Source of the DNA: Chionoecetes opilio
Lineage: Eukaryota > Arthropoda > Malacostraca > Decapoda > Majidae
Reading direction: 5' to 3'
NCBI GenBank assembly: GCA_016584305.1
Contig: JACEEZ010009408.1
Span: forward strand, 16,001 to 80,000
DNA: 64,000 nucleotides
Part shown: in pieces, positions 12,601 to 37,817 of the stretch
How positions within the stretch are numbered: the first letter of the stretch is position 1
Layout: each line of letters begins with the position of its first letter
Notes under the pieces: model-generated
The model's input: only the letters and a program-made list of their open reading frames with translations
Database searches by the model: none
Told to the model about the DNA's origin: nothing
Position numbers and translations under genes: made by a program

Positions 12601-13317
12601 CAGAGGCAGGGCAGGGAGATGTGGAGACAGAGGATGGAGGGTAAGAGTTCTCTGACTTGGTACAAGGGGAAAACCACACCAAAGTGTGAGGTCTTTTATG
12701 ATGGTAGCTTGGGGAGTAGTTTAATATTTAAAGCAAGGACTAAATCTCTGGAGGTCAATAGTAGAACATATAGATGGGCAAACGAAGGAAGCAAGATATG
12801 TCAAATGTATATGGGTAGACTAGATGAAACTGTAGATCACCTGGTATTAATGTGTCCAAGGTATGATGAGGAAAGAGAGCGGCTTATAGCAATAGTGGCA
12901 CGGGAGGTAGGCGGGGATCAGTGGGATAGAGTGGCAGAGGGGAACATAGATGGGATAATGGAATTTATTTTAGGTTTGAGTAGGGTACAGGATACAAATA
13001 GAAGAATCATCGAAGGGGTTAAAGTATTTTTAGAAAAGGCTTGGGAAAAAAGAGCAGAGAGTTAGGGCCTCATACAAGCCCTGAGGGAGCCAGCCGGAAA
13101 TTAGGCTTTGAACCGGGTGAAAACCGTGGTTTAGCTCCTCACCTGGAAAGAAAGAAAAAGAAAGACTTACCTGCGGGAAGACCTCGGAGAACGTCGCCGC
13201 CCAGAAGATGTCGTATACCGTCTCCATCGCAGCCTTGGAGATAATGTCCTGTACCTGTGCCTTGTCCTCAGTCCTGTACCGCCTCACCACACACACGGGA
13301 CCACCTGGACTTGCCAT
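2393..13317 (-). CDS. Membrane GNAT N-acetyltransferase, NAT8/NAT8L-like, multi-exon; one core exon missing or damaged
   Basis: Exons supported by splice sites and phase: 13317-13171 (MASPGGPVCVVRRYRTEDKA, residues 1-49), 7489-7364 (residues 50-91), 6043-5906 (92-137), 5516-5398 (138-176, VVGLLSLTKS), and the last exon 2536-2393 (ARELFYKKGFEVEHTYYKYY to the TAA stop). Residues 50-91 are strongly hydrophobic (VALLMIAFAYIGLGVYFYF), matching the membrane hairpin that NAT8-family enzymes carry inside the acetyltransferase fold; these enzymes act at the ER membrane and move acetyl from acetyl-CoA to an amine. The last exon has the typical GNAT ending, a LYxxxGF-like LFYKKGF. The exon that should hold the R/QxxGxG/A acetyl-CoA loop was not recovered intact: a candidate at 4455-4300 contains an in-frame stop. 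The donor of exon 3 is GTCAGA rather than GTRAGT. A possible polyadenylation signal is at 2068-2063. Family placement is good; functional status is uncertain. Confidence 0.75.
2587..3446. repeat. 23-bp minisatellite, about 37 copies
   Basis: Nearly perfect head-to-tail array of a 23-bp unit (CATACTACAATAGCTTCCAATA with one variable C/G base). Units alternate mainly between two versions, ATACCATAC and ATAGCATAC. It lies in the last intron region of the acetyltransferase gene. A short remnant of the array continues at 3815-3860, after the inserted element at 3447-3814. Confidence 0.95.
3447..3814. mobile_element. 368-bp inverted-repeat element inserted into the 23-bp minisatellite
   Basis: Both ends read CAGGTTGAAGTTCCCAAACT inward, an essentially perfect inverted repeat of about 24 bp, flanked by TA on each side (3445-3446 and 3815-3816). 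Removing the element and one TA restores a minisatellite unit, so this is a real insertion with TA target duplication, as in Tc1/mariner-type elements. No transposase is encoded; the inside is unique sequence with several GCCGTGTTTTGGG-like pieces. Confidence 0.8.
4140..4245 (+). repeat. Dispersed retroelement tail (CATCACAAAGGACTGGCCAAG family)
   Basis: The pattern T-run, ACATCACAAAGGACTGGCCA, A-rich tract, then GTCTGCTTGGTTGCCAATCC recurs inverted at about 49840-49925 and in part at 19415-19435 and 35480-35500. A-rich ends and dispersed copies suggest a truncated retroposon. Confidence 0.6.
4300..4455 (-). other. Candidate acetyl-CoA-site exon of the acetyltransferase gene, with in-frame stop
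   Basis: A good acceptor (TATTATGCTTGCAG) ends at 4456 on the minus strand. Joined in phase to the exon ending at 5398, the reading is K-GWLRHL, a TAA stop, then KPTDRCFGKLVMRLHSH. GWLRHL before a basic, glycine-containing GK loop is what GNAT enzymes have around the cofactor-binding motif, so the match in position and phase is suggestive. The stop makes this allele non-functional, or the sequence is wrong here, or the true exon lies elsewhere. A different frame is open from MMMMIDMRLL, which I regard as chance. Confidence 0.35.
4963..5070. mobile_element. Truncated piggyBac-like MITE (family R2)
   Basis: Right half only of the ~205-bp family; it ends in GATAGGG followed by TTAA at 5072-5075. 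A short piece of R1 follows at about 5110-5165. It is in the acetyltransferase gene. Confidence 0.6.
5165..5290 (-). other. Open stretch with one TGA and a good donor, inside the acetyltransferase gene
   Basis: On the minus strand this reads VDSDTYDDVFNYVSLMHRLL, DKKLH, a TGA, then KLPLDRQGDEDWPLLLG, ending at a GTAAGG donor. The composition looks protein-like on both sides of the stop and the stretch lies between two exons of the acetyltransferase gene, but I could not find an acceptor that keeps phase. It could be a decayed or alternative exon, or chance. Confidence 0.2.
6608..6723. repeat. (GT)n microsatellite
   Basis: About 115 bp of nearly pure GT with three small interruptions (GGTGT, TTTTGTGG). 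Open reading frames here are only Cys-Val repeats and are not genes. Confidence 0.95.
6905..7130. repeat. G-rich minisatellite (GGGTGATGGGTAATGGGTGAGTGAAT)
   Basis: Irregular tandem units built from GGGTGATGG, GGGTAATGG, GGGTGAGTGAATGG and runs of GGGG. The antisense frame is open (Pro/His/Ser repeats), which is an artefact of the repeat. Runs of three or more G could form quadruplexes on the plus strand. Confidence 0.9.
7685..7860. repeat. End fragments of two fold-back families
   Basis: 7690-7725 matches the end of the 16915-17570 and 44878-45245 fold-back family (GACCGCGAAGTTCTCGTCCA). 7795-7850 matches the ends of the 20819-22320 element (GGAACTGTCGCTGATCGGAA). No inverted partner was seen nearby, so these are partial copies. 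Confidence 0.55.
8020..8240. repeat. Degraded copy of the TTTCGTACA repeat
   Basis: Matches 16695-16915 in order (TTTCGTACAAAAGTTGTTTC, then a CTATGGTTT..ATAGACTA block, then GACTGC). It is diverged mainly by extra bases in homopolymers, and marks the left side of the anomalous-sequence zone that continues to about 12.4 kb. Confidence 0.6.
8300..13160 (+). mobile_element. Non-LTR retrotransposon (LINE), endonuclease plus reverse transcriptase, reading frame broken
   Basis: Read across frame changes, pieces match a LINE ORF2 in the expected order: an endonuclease end with VTWA..RESV near 10210-10290; the RT entry block TAGRDGIPKKFY near 11130-11170; YLAFLDIEK.FDRVP near 11530-11575; a GLR..PPLLF block near 11730-11755; and an FA(D)DIV-like active-site block near 11850-11870. 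A clean C-terminal ORF follows (12403-13065), then a short 3' end with an A/G-rich tail at about 13140-13165. The stretch 8.3-12.4 kb is full of G and A runs, poor in C, and changes frame about every 50-150 bp. It lies inside intron 1 of the acetyltransferase gene, antisense to it. The 5' boundary is not defined. Confidence 0.75.
12403..13065 (+). CDS. C-terminal region of LINE reverse transcriptase protein (220 codons open)
   Basis: An intact stretch that is the end of the retrotransposon ORF2 rather than a free gene. It contains TTPKCEVFYDGSLGSSLIFK and the zinc-knuckle-like segment CQMYMGRLDETVDHLVLMCP, where C..ETxxHxxxxC is the usual pattern at the end of non-LTR RT proteins. The second cysteine of the usual CxxC pair is a tyrosine here. 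The nominal ATG at 12403 is unlikely to be a true start, because RT-like sequence continues upstream in broken frames. The sharp rise in sequence quality near 12.4 kb is notable. Confidence 0.8.
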   Translation: MLNYKIRLRKMDENRWARKVYEWIGQSSKWDRSSRRWERKCGLQGFTDRIHQSSEGELKRKVKDQVQRQGREMWRQRMEGKSSLTWYKGKTTPKCEVFYDGSLGSSLIFKARTKSLEVNSRTYRWANEGSKICQMYMGRLDETVDHLVLMCPRYDEERERLIAIVAREVGGDQWDRVAEGNIDGIMEFILGLSRVQDTNRRIIEGVKVFLEKAWEKRAES

Positions 13318-13844
13318 GGTACGCCCTCCAAAAGACACGCCGACACCTCAAGTTGCGAGGATGCGAGTCTTCGTTCTGTTCTTCTTCTTCTTTTGACCTC
13401 TTGTTTACTTGTCCCGCTCCGTAGCTCCTCCTTCTCCAGCTTCAACTTTTTTACTTCACTCTATTATGCTGCTTTCCTCACTATCTTTACTATTATATCC
13501 TTTATTTTCTTAGTTTATCTCTAGTACAAGTATTTGGTTGTAGTGTTTCTTAAGTATTCTTTCATTTTTTTTTGCCTCTTTTTGTCATTTTTCACTTATT
13601 TTCCTACTCGCCCACTTATTTTCAAACTTTCCAGCGCGCCTTTACTATAAAAAATGTCCTCTTCAAGTTCATTTTCACTGGATAATGATGAAGGGTAATA
13701 AGATAACCAGCTAACAGCAACCTTTTAGATCTTTGTATAATGATCATGTGTTAAAATATTATTCCTTTACAGTGCAAGCAAAAAAAATAACAAGAAGTTT
13801 CTTATATTTTTTAAATCTACTAGGTAGTTTTTCGTTTTATATTG

Positions 13845-14483
13845 TCATCTTTTCGCGGACTTACGTGCACATGTATACTTCGTGGTAATGAAAAGGAGGG
13901 TAATCTTGACTTTATGTGATTTGTGTGTGGCGTGGCTTTCATTACTCCTTTCATCTTGATATTCCTTTCCATGTGATTCTCCTTCCTCATGTCTGTGCTC
14001 CTTATGTGATTCTGTTTCCTCATGTCTGTGCTCCTTCTTATGTGATTCCTTATGTGATTCTCTTTCCTCATGTCTGTGTTCCTTCTTATGTGATTCTGTT
14101 TCCTCATGTCTGTGCTCCTTCTTATGTGATTCTTTATGTGATTCTCTTTCCTCATGTCTGTGTTCCTTCTTATGTGATTCTCTCTCCTCATGTCTGTGCT
14201 CCTTTTTATGTGATTCTCTTTCCTCATGTCTGTGCTTCGGTCTTTCTGTATGGAGTTTGTGCAGCTGATGATCGTATTTAGCTTTCTTCTCCGGGTCCAG
14301 CAGTGTACTCTCAGCGGCTTGAAGCAGCTGGAATTTCTTAGTTGCCTCATCAATATGGTCTGGGTTTTTATCAGGATGCCAATGTATAGCTAATTTATGA
14401 TACGATCTCCTTATCTCACACTCAGAGGCATTATGTGGCACTCCTAATACATCGTAATAGTTAACTTGATCTTTAACACTCAT
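13845..14483 (-). CDS. J-domain protein with Arg/His/Glu/Lys repeat tail, intronless
   Basis: 212 aa. Residues 8-72 are a J domain: YYDVLGV at the start, a basic helix RRSYHKLAIHW, the Hsp70-activating HPD at residues 36-38, and a final helix LLDPEKKAKYDHQLHKL. J-domain proteins bring clients to Hsp70 and stimulate its ATPase. From about residue 84 to 180 the protein is tandem copies of a 12-aa unit (HRHEERESHKKE) in long and short versions; the end is SHKVKITLLFITTKYTCARK. No signal peptide, Gly/Phe region, zinc finger or client-binding domain is present, so it is not a classical DnaJ. It is a single exon in an intron-rich region, about 530 bp upstream of the acetyltransferase start on the same strand; it may be a retrocopy or a lineage-specific gene. 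The repeat is a multiple of 3, so other frames are open too; those are shadows. Confidence 0.8.
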   Translation of the reverse strand: MSVKDQVNYYDVLGVPHNASECEIRRSYHKLAIHWHPDKNPDHIDEATKKFQLLQAAESTLLDPEKKAKYDHQLHKLHTERPKHRHEERESHKKEHRHEERESHKKEHRHEERESHKESHKKEHRHEETESHKKEHRHEERESHKESHKKEHRHEETESHKEHRHEEGESHGKEYQDERSNESHATHKSHKVKITLLFITTKYTCARKSAKR

Positions 14484-14564
14484 CTTTCAACAACTTATAT
14501 TTAGCTTTGTTTAGTGAGGTATTTTGAAGATTTTTGTGTATTATCAATGTCTAGGCAGAATATT

Positions 14565-14640
14565 CACCTCTTCAGAAACTACCATGAGTAGGTCTTATGG
14601 TCTCTTGTAGCTTCCTTATGTTCTTATGTTCTTGTTAAAT
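14565..14640 (-). repeat. Fragment of LINE-tail repeat R3
   Basis: Contains CTCTTGTAGCTTCCTTATGT, the 3' end of the R3 family described at 30630-30815. Confidence 0.6.
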
Positions 14641-14726
14641 GGCTTGAATAATTGAATTTGGAGCGCTATTGATTCTGGTCTTGGTCTTGTGGTCTCGGAT
14701 CCTCGATCGGCGCATCAGCTGACTGG

Positions 14727-14905
14727 GTAAAGCCCCGTCCACACTACAGCCCGGTTCCCACCTTCCCGCTTGTATACGGCCGCCATACAACAACAAAAGC
14801 CCGGTTCCCACCTTCCCGCTTGTACGGCCGCCATACAACAACAAAGACGTCACAATGACGTCACAACAAAGTCTACCGCACCGCCGTACCGCTGTACGGC
14901 CGCCG
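14727..14905. repeat. GC-rich inverted and tandem repeat (AAAGCCCCGTCCACAC family)
   Basis: Starts with the same TAAAGCCCCGTCCACACTAC end as the palindrome at 15038. It then has two direct copies of CCCGGTTCCCACCTTCCCGC followed by TACGGCCGCCATACAACAAC. Probably a composite of related short elements; the right boundary is unclear. Confidence 0.5.
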
Positions 14906-15037
14906 TACAAAGTTAAATTCAAGTCATCTCTCCCGCTCGGCGGTGTCCGCTCGAGCGGAGTTACCAACTGTGCCCAGTTACCACAAATACCACTCAAGCG
15001 GTGATGATGGTGACGTCATTGTTGAGCGGTGTTGTTG

Positions 15038-15141
15038 TAAAGCCCCGTCCACACTACCACTCACCACCGTCGGCGCTTTCCGTCGGCAAGCACCGACGGC
15101 AAGCACCGACGGTGGTGAGTGGTAGTGTGGACGGGGCTTTA
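15038..15141. mobile_element. 104-bp palindromic fold-back element
   Basis: Left arm TAAAGCCCCGTCCACACTAC continuing to CACCGTCGG, and a right arm that is its reverse complement ending GTGTGGACGGGGCTTTA, with only a short GCACCGACGG-type spacer. It could fold into a near-perfect hairpin of about 40 bp. Its last bases form part of the target site of the next element. Confidence 0.75.
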
Positions 15142-15146
15142 ATGGG

Positions 15147-15755
15147 CAGAGGTGGGCATCGCAATTTTTTTTCCAATTCCGCAATCGCAATTCCGCAATT
15201 CCGACCTGCACCAGTCCGCAATCGCAATTCCGCAATTTTTTTCAGATAGGCCTTCTCACAATCGCAATTCCGCAATTCCGAAATTCCGCAAACTAATTTT
15301 GACACCTACAATACAAAACACCTACCAGTACATTTAAAACAAAAAATGTCTCTAGACTCTTAAACATCTCTAGATTCTTAAACACCTACCTACAATTAAA
15401 AAAAAAAATGTCTCTAGACTCTTTATTAGTATTTAATACTTCTGTATTCCTATTCTGTTTATGTCTATATTTGTGGTGACCGTCACAATTATTGCGATTG
15501 CGTTTCAAAATTTTGGCGGTCCGCAACCCGCAATTCTGCATTTTTTTTCAGGCATCCGTAATTGCGCAATTCCGCAACCGAATTACCCATTCCGCAAGTT
15601 ATTGCGATTGCGTTTCAAAATTTTGGCGGTCCGCAATTCGCAATTCCGCAATTTTTTCAGGCATCCGTAATTGCGCAATTCTGCAGCCGAATTACCATTC
15701 CGCAAGTTGCGGAATTGCGGAATTGCGGACTAAAATTGCGGAATGCCCACCTTTG
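15147..15755. mobile_element. Non-autonomous hAT-like element, 609 bp
   Basis: Ends CAGAGGTGGGCATCGCAATT and the inverted AAATTGCGGAATGCCCACCT-TTG fit the CAGAGGTGGG-type ends of hAT transposons. It is flanked by 8-bp near-identical duplications, TTAATGGG (15139-15146) and GTAATGGG (15756-15763), also the hAT size. The interior is made of repeated AATTCCGCAATT motifs and carries two direct ~115-bp copies (about 15490-15590 and 15600-15700). No transposase. Confidence 0.75.
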
Positions 15756-16012
15756 GTAATGGGTACAAAAGCGAATAATATGGACACATCTACTACCATT
15801 TACTAGATAGAATATAATACTACCGTAGATAGAATAAGCTTATTTATCGATAGAAATGGTTATATGCCTTACTACATGACTATAAAGAAAATAAACGTGT
15901 TCTTTCAATGCAGATGAGTTCGGCTTTATTTTCATGGAGGGAGCGCTACGGTAACGAAAATAAATAAGAGGAGATGTTGAGTATTTTGTTTGAATCAGAA
16001 AGGAAATAGACG

Positions 16013-16275
16013 AGTTTAATACAGGTTTACAAGTTTATTAAAGAAAAAAGGGGGGGGTACATAGAAGGGGGTAATTTCTTTTCTAGTATTATGGAAGAAG
16101 CTAAAATAAAGGGGTGCGGGGGCAAGGGAAGGGACTGAAATAGCTGAGTTTGATACAGGTTTACAAGTTTATTAAAGAAAAGGGGGGTAGAGTATATATA
16201 GAAGGGGGTATTTATTTTCTTCTGTAATGGGAGGAGCTTAAAATGGGTGCGGGGGAAAGGGAAGGGAGGGAAGGG
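16013..16275. repeat. ~130-bp tandem duplication just upstream of H2A.X
   Basis: Two consecutive copies starting ATACAGGTTTACAAGTTTAT (from about 16019 and 16153) and ending in GTGCGGGGGAAAGGGAAGGG-like sequence. The second copy ends about 105 bp before the H2A.X ATG, so it covers the likely promoter or 5' UTR. Confidence 0.7.
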
Positions 16276-16379
16276 AGCCGGGAGGTCTCGGTCTTGGCTT
16301 CTGTCGTTAATTTTTGTGGCAGGCTGGCGGTTGTGAGGTGCCATTCTTCCTGCAATCTGTACCGTGAAAGCATTACGTG

Positions 16380-23794
<7,415 letters not shown>

Positions 23795-24281
23795 GCTCCA
23801 TTGTCTGTGTGAGGGAGGGAGGGAGGGAGGCCCCGTCCTGCCCTCACCCCATGCCTCACTGCAGATTTTGTGCCTACATCAAGTTTTAAATATCACAGCT
23901 GTCTTTTGCGTTTGTGTGTACGTATTGGATGATAATTAATGTTTGTCATTATATTTTATGCAAGTTATGCTATGAGATGTGTTTTGGTCATAAGATAACC
24001 CTAAGCTAAGATTATATTTTCCATCTAATAGAGATTTTGGAATTACATATTGTCAAGTTTGGGAATGATGCACTTTTAGCTATGAGTAAAAAAAAAAAAT
24101 TAAATACTAGAGATTGATGTTTGTTGATGATTGAAGAAGTTTACAAAGGCAGAAGATTGCCTGATTATTGTGATGTATTTCATAATTAAAAATGGATGGA
24201 AGAAATATATTTTTAGAATGTATCTCTTAGAGAAGAATGTGAGACAGGCAGTGCCTTGTATCATAACAAATTGTTGAAGAT

Positions 24282-24287
24282 AATAAA
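24282..24287 (+). terminator. Polyadenylation signal for H2A.X
   Basis: AATAAA about 490 bp after the H2A.X stop, in a plain AT-rich 3' UTR without a histone stem-loop. Likely but not proven. Confidence 0.5.
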
Positions 24288-24464
24288 TGTTCCCCTAACT
24301 GATAGATAAAAGATGTATTTTTACTTTGCTCATCTGAAAAGAAAAACTGGTCTAAGATTCAACTGAAATCTTTAACAAAGCAGGGGATATAACCACGTAG
24401 AGTGCTTATGCAACTACTTAACCGTATAATTACACACTATCTATCCATACATATGCTTGCCATA

Positions 24465-24535
24465 GTGCCTTATGACCTCTGATGTCTGGCACATTCACCT
24501 TTTTAGGCATTAAATCAATCAATCATACATATGCC
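24465..24535 (-). repeat. Short piece of repeat R1
   Basis: Reads CATAGTGCCTTATGACCTCT then GATGTCTGGCACATTC and ATTAAATCAATCAATC, the inverse of R1 at 770-965. Confidence 0.7.
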
Positions 24536-24640
24536 CCTCTCTCCAACACATGGGGTAAATAATTGAATGGTATTACAATAGTTTACGCATTATGAAACAT
24601 TTTTGCATAAGCTTTAGATTTACAAAGATTGGTAGCTACA

Positions 24641-25098
24641 CTACCGTAGATAACAGTAAAGTCGCCAGGACAACTTTTTTTTTCAGTTTACAGACGTGTG
24701 GTGGCGTTAATACTTACATTTCTACATCCATGATTTCAGGAAAGTTAGAAGGGGCTATCTGGAGTGTCTGTCATATTATGGCTATAAATGAACAAATTAC
24801 AAAAATATCTACAAAGTGGCTATCAACAGTAGAGTCGCCATCTAATGTTTATTTACTGAGTGTCCTCCCGCTGTCGTCGTCGCCCGAAGAAAAAAAATGC
24901 ATACTGAAATTTGAAACAGTCTATACTTGCAGATACAAAGCATAAAACAATGCTGAAACGGTAGATTATACAGTCATGATATAAACTACTGTGTATTATC
25001 TTCAGTGGCATATAAAAATCAGTAGTAATGCTATAATTCGTAATATATGGCGCCTGGCGACATCACTGCAGGTGGCGACTTCACGGTTATCTACGGTA
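24641..25098. mobile_element. Fold-back MITE (CTACCGTAGATAAC family), copy 1
   Basis: Left end CTACCGTAGATAACAGTAAA and right end GTTATCTACGGTAG are inverted, with further inverted matches inside (AGTCGCCAGG / CCTGGCGACA). Related copies are at 62218-62444 and 63520-63790. An unrelated ~70-bp block at 24710-24780 is shared with 7140-7205. Confidence 0.65.
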
Positions 25099-25204
25099 GC
25101 CAAAACTGACACCCATGGAATCCAGAAATCTCCCGCAACTCTACTATTCCTTATTTTTTATTTATGCTTATACCTTATACTCATCTTAGTCCTTATACTT
25201 ATTT

Positions 25205-25850
25205 TTATGCTTTGCCATAGTGCCATAATATTTATGACCTGATGTCTGGCATATTTTCTCTGGCATTAAATCAATCACTCCACTATTCCTGAAGTGCCAT
25301 ATGACCTCTGATGTCTGGCACATTCACCTTTTTGGGCATTAAATCAATCAATCAATCACTATTCCTGAAGTGCCATATGACCTCTGATGTCTGGCACATT
25401 AACCTTTTTTGGCATTAAATCAATCGATCACTATTCCTGAAGTGCCATATGACCTCTGATGTCTGGCACATTAACCTTTTTTAGCATTAAATCAATCAAT
25501 CACTATTCCTGAAGTGCCATATGACCTCTGATGTCTGGCACATTAACCTTTTTTAGCATTAAATCAATCAATCACTATTCCTGAACAAGAAATAGGGAAC
25601 TTGTATGAAAATAAATCAATGAATCGTGGTAGTAAATCAAATCTGATCTATCAATCAATCAGTAGAAGTCATGATTATAGTTGGGTTTTTGACCTATTTG
25701 GGTTACTACTAAGTGGCTCATGGGAATAAAAATGTATAAGGTTAAGAGATATCAAGCTAACAAAAGATTCTTCTAAACAAGCATAGCATAAGCTTAACTC
25801 CAGGCAGTCTGGCACATTCACCTTTTTAGGCATTAAATCAATCAATTAAT
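25205..25850 (-). repeat. Tandem cluster of repeat R1 tails
   Basis: About five successive ~80-bp copies of TGCCATATGACCTCTGATGT..ATTAAATCAATCAATCACTA to 25590, joined by CTATTCCTGAAG linkers, and one more tail at 25803-25850. The array suggests local tandem expansion of a dispersed repeat. It is in the space between H2A.X and effete; no gene seen. Confidence 0.8.
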
Positions 25851-25902
25851 TCCAGGCAAGATAGCTGCGAGTAGGGTCTCTTGATAAACATTACAATGGT
25901 AT

Positions 25903-25985
25903 ACTTATTATATACTTATTATTATACTTATTATATACTTATTATTATACTTATTATATACTTATTATTATACTTATTATAAAGG
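25903..25985. repeat. (TATACTTATTAT)n simple repeat
   Basis: About 80 bp of ACTTATTATATACTTATTAT units. Confidence 0.9.
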
Positions 25986-26496
25986 TACTCTAGGTAGCTG
26001 CGAGGTTATCATACATAGCCTTGCATTATGTAGTTTTGAGTTTCCCGCGGTAGGGGTGACATTCTAGCCAAAAATTCGACATAGCCCACCAAAATATACC
26101 ACGTTAGTAATGACAAGAAATGGGTACATAAAGCTAGTATAGTAAAAATAGCATAGTTTGTATTCTAATAAGTTTTATAGTATGTCATCGTGAGTCATGT
26201 CAGGTATTTTTCATAGGAAATGATACCGTCAGCTGAGCCTGCAAGCACCCCACGTAAAGTAGTTCTCAGCGGTCATTATATCGCATTCAGAGGATATAAA
26301 GAGAGGTTATACAGTCTCTAATTGGATTAAAACATAGAATAACGTCATAGGTTTGTAGTAAAAGCAGTATTGAGGTAGTTGTAGTAGTATTGGGAAGGCT
26401 AAGTATTGTTCCGCCGTAAGGTCCGCCTCCACCACCACCATCTTGACCCAGGCAGCGAGGGAGGCAGGCGACGCACTCTTGCTCCTACACACAGCT

Positions 26497-35707
<9,211 letters not shown>

Positions 35708-37246
35708 TCCCCTGGTGGCATAATAGTGGCAGAGTGCGCCCGTGCCCATCCCCCGCCACTGCCATAACCACCACCACCACCACTACCACAACCCTGACTG
35801 CTGCTGTTGCTGCTGCCATCTTTGCTAAAGTTTTCTTTTCATTCTGATGCTCATTATGTTGTGTTTATGACAATTTTCTTTGTCTTCTTTTTGTCTGGTG
35901 TGTAGACCACATTGTCACTGGTGGCCGGTGGTTATGCACCGGCACCTCCACCTCCACCTCCGGCCAGCAGCCTCAACCCTTTGGCGCAGAATAAGTTAAG
36001 GACTCGTCAGGGCCGGACTCCTCCTCATCCCTTAAAGTCAAGTGCCACTGCCACCAGCGGCTCCGGTTTATACCTAGATATAACGTGTACACAAAAAACA
36101 GTGTCACTTAATCCTATGATTGATGATTACGCTTGCATTCTTTATTATATTTCTTGGGTTCCTTTGCTAGTGCGTGGCCAGTCGACACAATCAGTGGGGG
36201 GGAGGGGATTACAAACAAAGCTACGGACTGGATCCTCAATAGCAGTTACTATTGTGAATTCTCCTTTTAGTTCACCAAAAGTAACTCTTATTTGTGTCCC
36301 AAGCCAGCCAGCTTTGTTCTCCGTGATTATGGAAACCTCCAACTATCTTCAGGTGTCGAGGAGTCAAGTGCATCTTCTTAGATTTGTGTAATATTTCAGT
36401 CTCTTCTCACCTTACCACATCTTGCCCACCACGTTCCAGCCTGTGTGATTCCCCATCACAGCATTAAGTGGAAAGTAAGCAACCATAACACATCACCTCA
36501 AATATCATCATAACTAGGCTATTGTTTAATATTCTCTTATAATGTCTATTACATGTCCCTCGCCATTGTATGGTCTTGAAATATATTTTAATTTGGAATA
36601 TTCCATGCTTTCTTTGTTTTATACCCGGCCATTGTTCATTGTTATTATAAAATCAGATTAGATATCTCAATTGAATATAATAAATTTTCTTAAAGCAAAT
36701 GGCCCAAAATTAACCCCTTCCGCACGACCCTTTGGCTCTCCCTGAAGCCCCTAGTCGTCAGCCCCGCACAGCTGTGCCGCCCTAGGTGGCCGTGCCCCGC
36801 CCAGGCCACCCAGGGCCCGGCCGGTACGTTGCTATCGTGGGAGAGCCACAGGGTCTGCGGAACACTGCGTCACCGCCTGCCTGGCGTGGCGGTTCATCAG
36901 AGTGTTTGATGGTAAAATGCTTTCCCGTGGGAAGCAACAATCTTGAAATGCAAGGCTGTTTGGTTCTTAAGTGCAGTATTCTAAAATGAGATTTTTTCAA
37001 TACAATTTTGTCAATAAAGGTGTACAGAACAAGAGCTAGTTTTCCTTGCACCCGGATGTGTAATATTGGATTTTTGAAATGTATTCAGCAACTTTGACAT
37101 TTTTGTTACCCTGTTGGAATGATAGTATTTATTACTGTAGGTCCTTGTGTTAGGAAAAGTTTGTTTTGCCTCTGTGATGTGTGGGACTTGTAGAGGTTTT
37201 GTTTTATGAATATGTAAAAGCTTGACTAATAGACTGTACCATAGAG

Positions 37247-37252
37247 AATAAA
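37247..37252 (+). terminator. Possible distal polyadenylation signal for effete
   Basis: AATAAA 1.5 kb after the effete stop; a closer candidate is AATAAA at 36679-36684. The 3' UTR in between shows no other gene; the open frame at 35912-36391 has no family signature. Confidence 0.35.
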
Positions 37253-37273
37253 CTGCTCTTTGTAAATCTTTTG

Positions 37274-37279
37274 TTTATT
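37274..37279 (-). terminator. Possible polyadenylation signal for FAM32A
   Basis: TTTATT on plus = AATAAA on minus, about 540 bp after the FAM32A stop. It lies only ~25 bp from the plus-strand signal at 37247, so the two 3' ends may touch or overlap. Confidence 0.35.
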
Positions 37280-37817
37280 AATTTTTACTATAACAACAAG
37301 GAATGATTTTATAAATTATGTCCTTAAAAGTGGTTTTCCTGTGCTATCAAGCAGCTTGTGAGGTTGATGAACTAATTTAAATTATCAGTATTTTTTCCTT
37401 GAGTTACAAGACAATTATCAGGGTGAATATATTCTTATAACTACCTGTAACAAGTCTATCTGAGAGCTGCTGTACTATAGGATGAAGATGTCATATCACT
37501 TAACCTTTAATGTTTGCTTTTTTTGAAACAAAAGATCATAAGTTAGGTATGGAAGGTGAGGTAAAATGGTGGTTTTAAGTTACTTAAACTCTGATTACAA
37601 TACAAGAAACTGTTGTAAAGAAATATTTGTCCAACATTCGGCGCACTATATAATGGCAGATGGGCATTGCTTCTGATGTGAATTAATGGAACTGAAAATT
37701 ATCTTTATGCCTTATTTCATACTGAGGAAAAACATATTTGTATCCATAGTGGGTTGTCATAAAAGTATCTATACTACAATACAATATAGCTTTGCACAAA
37801 ACATTGGAGAAAATGCT

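Noticed and set aside
12403..13065. A novel host gene of 220 aa
   Set aside because: It matches the C-terminal part of LINE reverse-transcriptase proteins, and RT motifs precede it in broken frames.
13820..14353. 177-codon second frame and 121-codon opposite-strand frame over the J-domain gene
   Set aside because: Open because the tandem repeat has a length divisible by three; only the frame at 13845-14483 has a J domain.
35912..36391. 159-codon plus-strand frame starting MSLVAGGYAPAPPPPPP
   Set aside because: In the effete 3' UTR, no domain, no splice context; proline run from CCT/CCA repeats.
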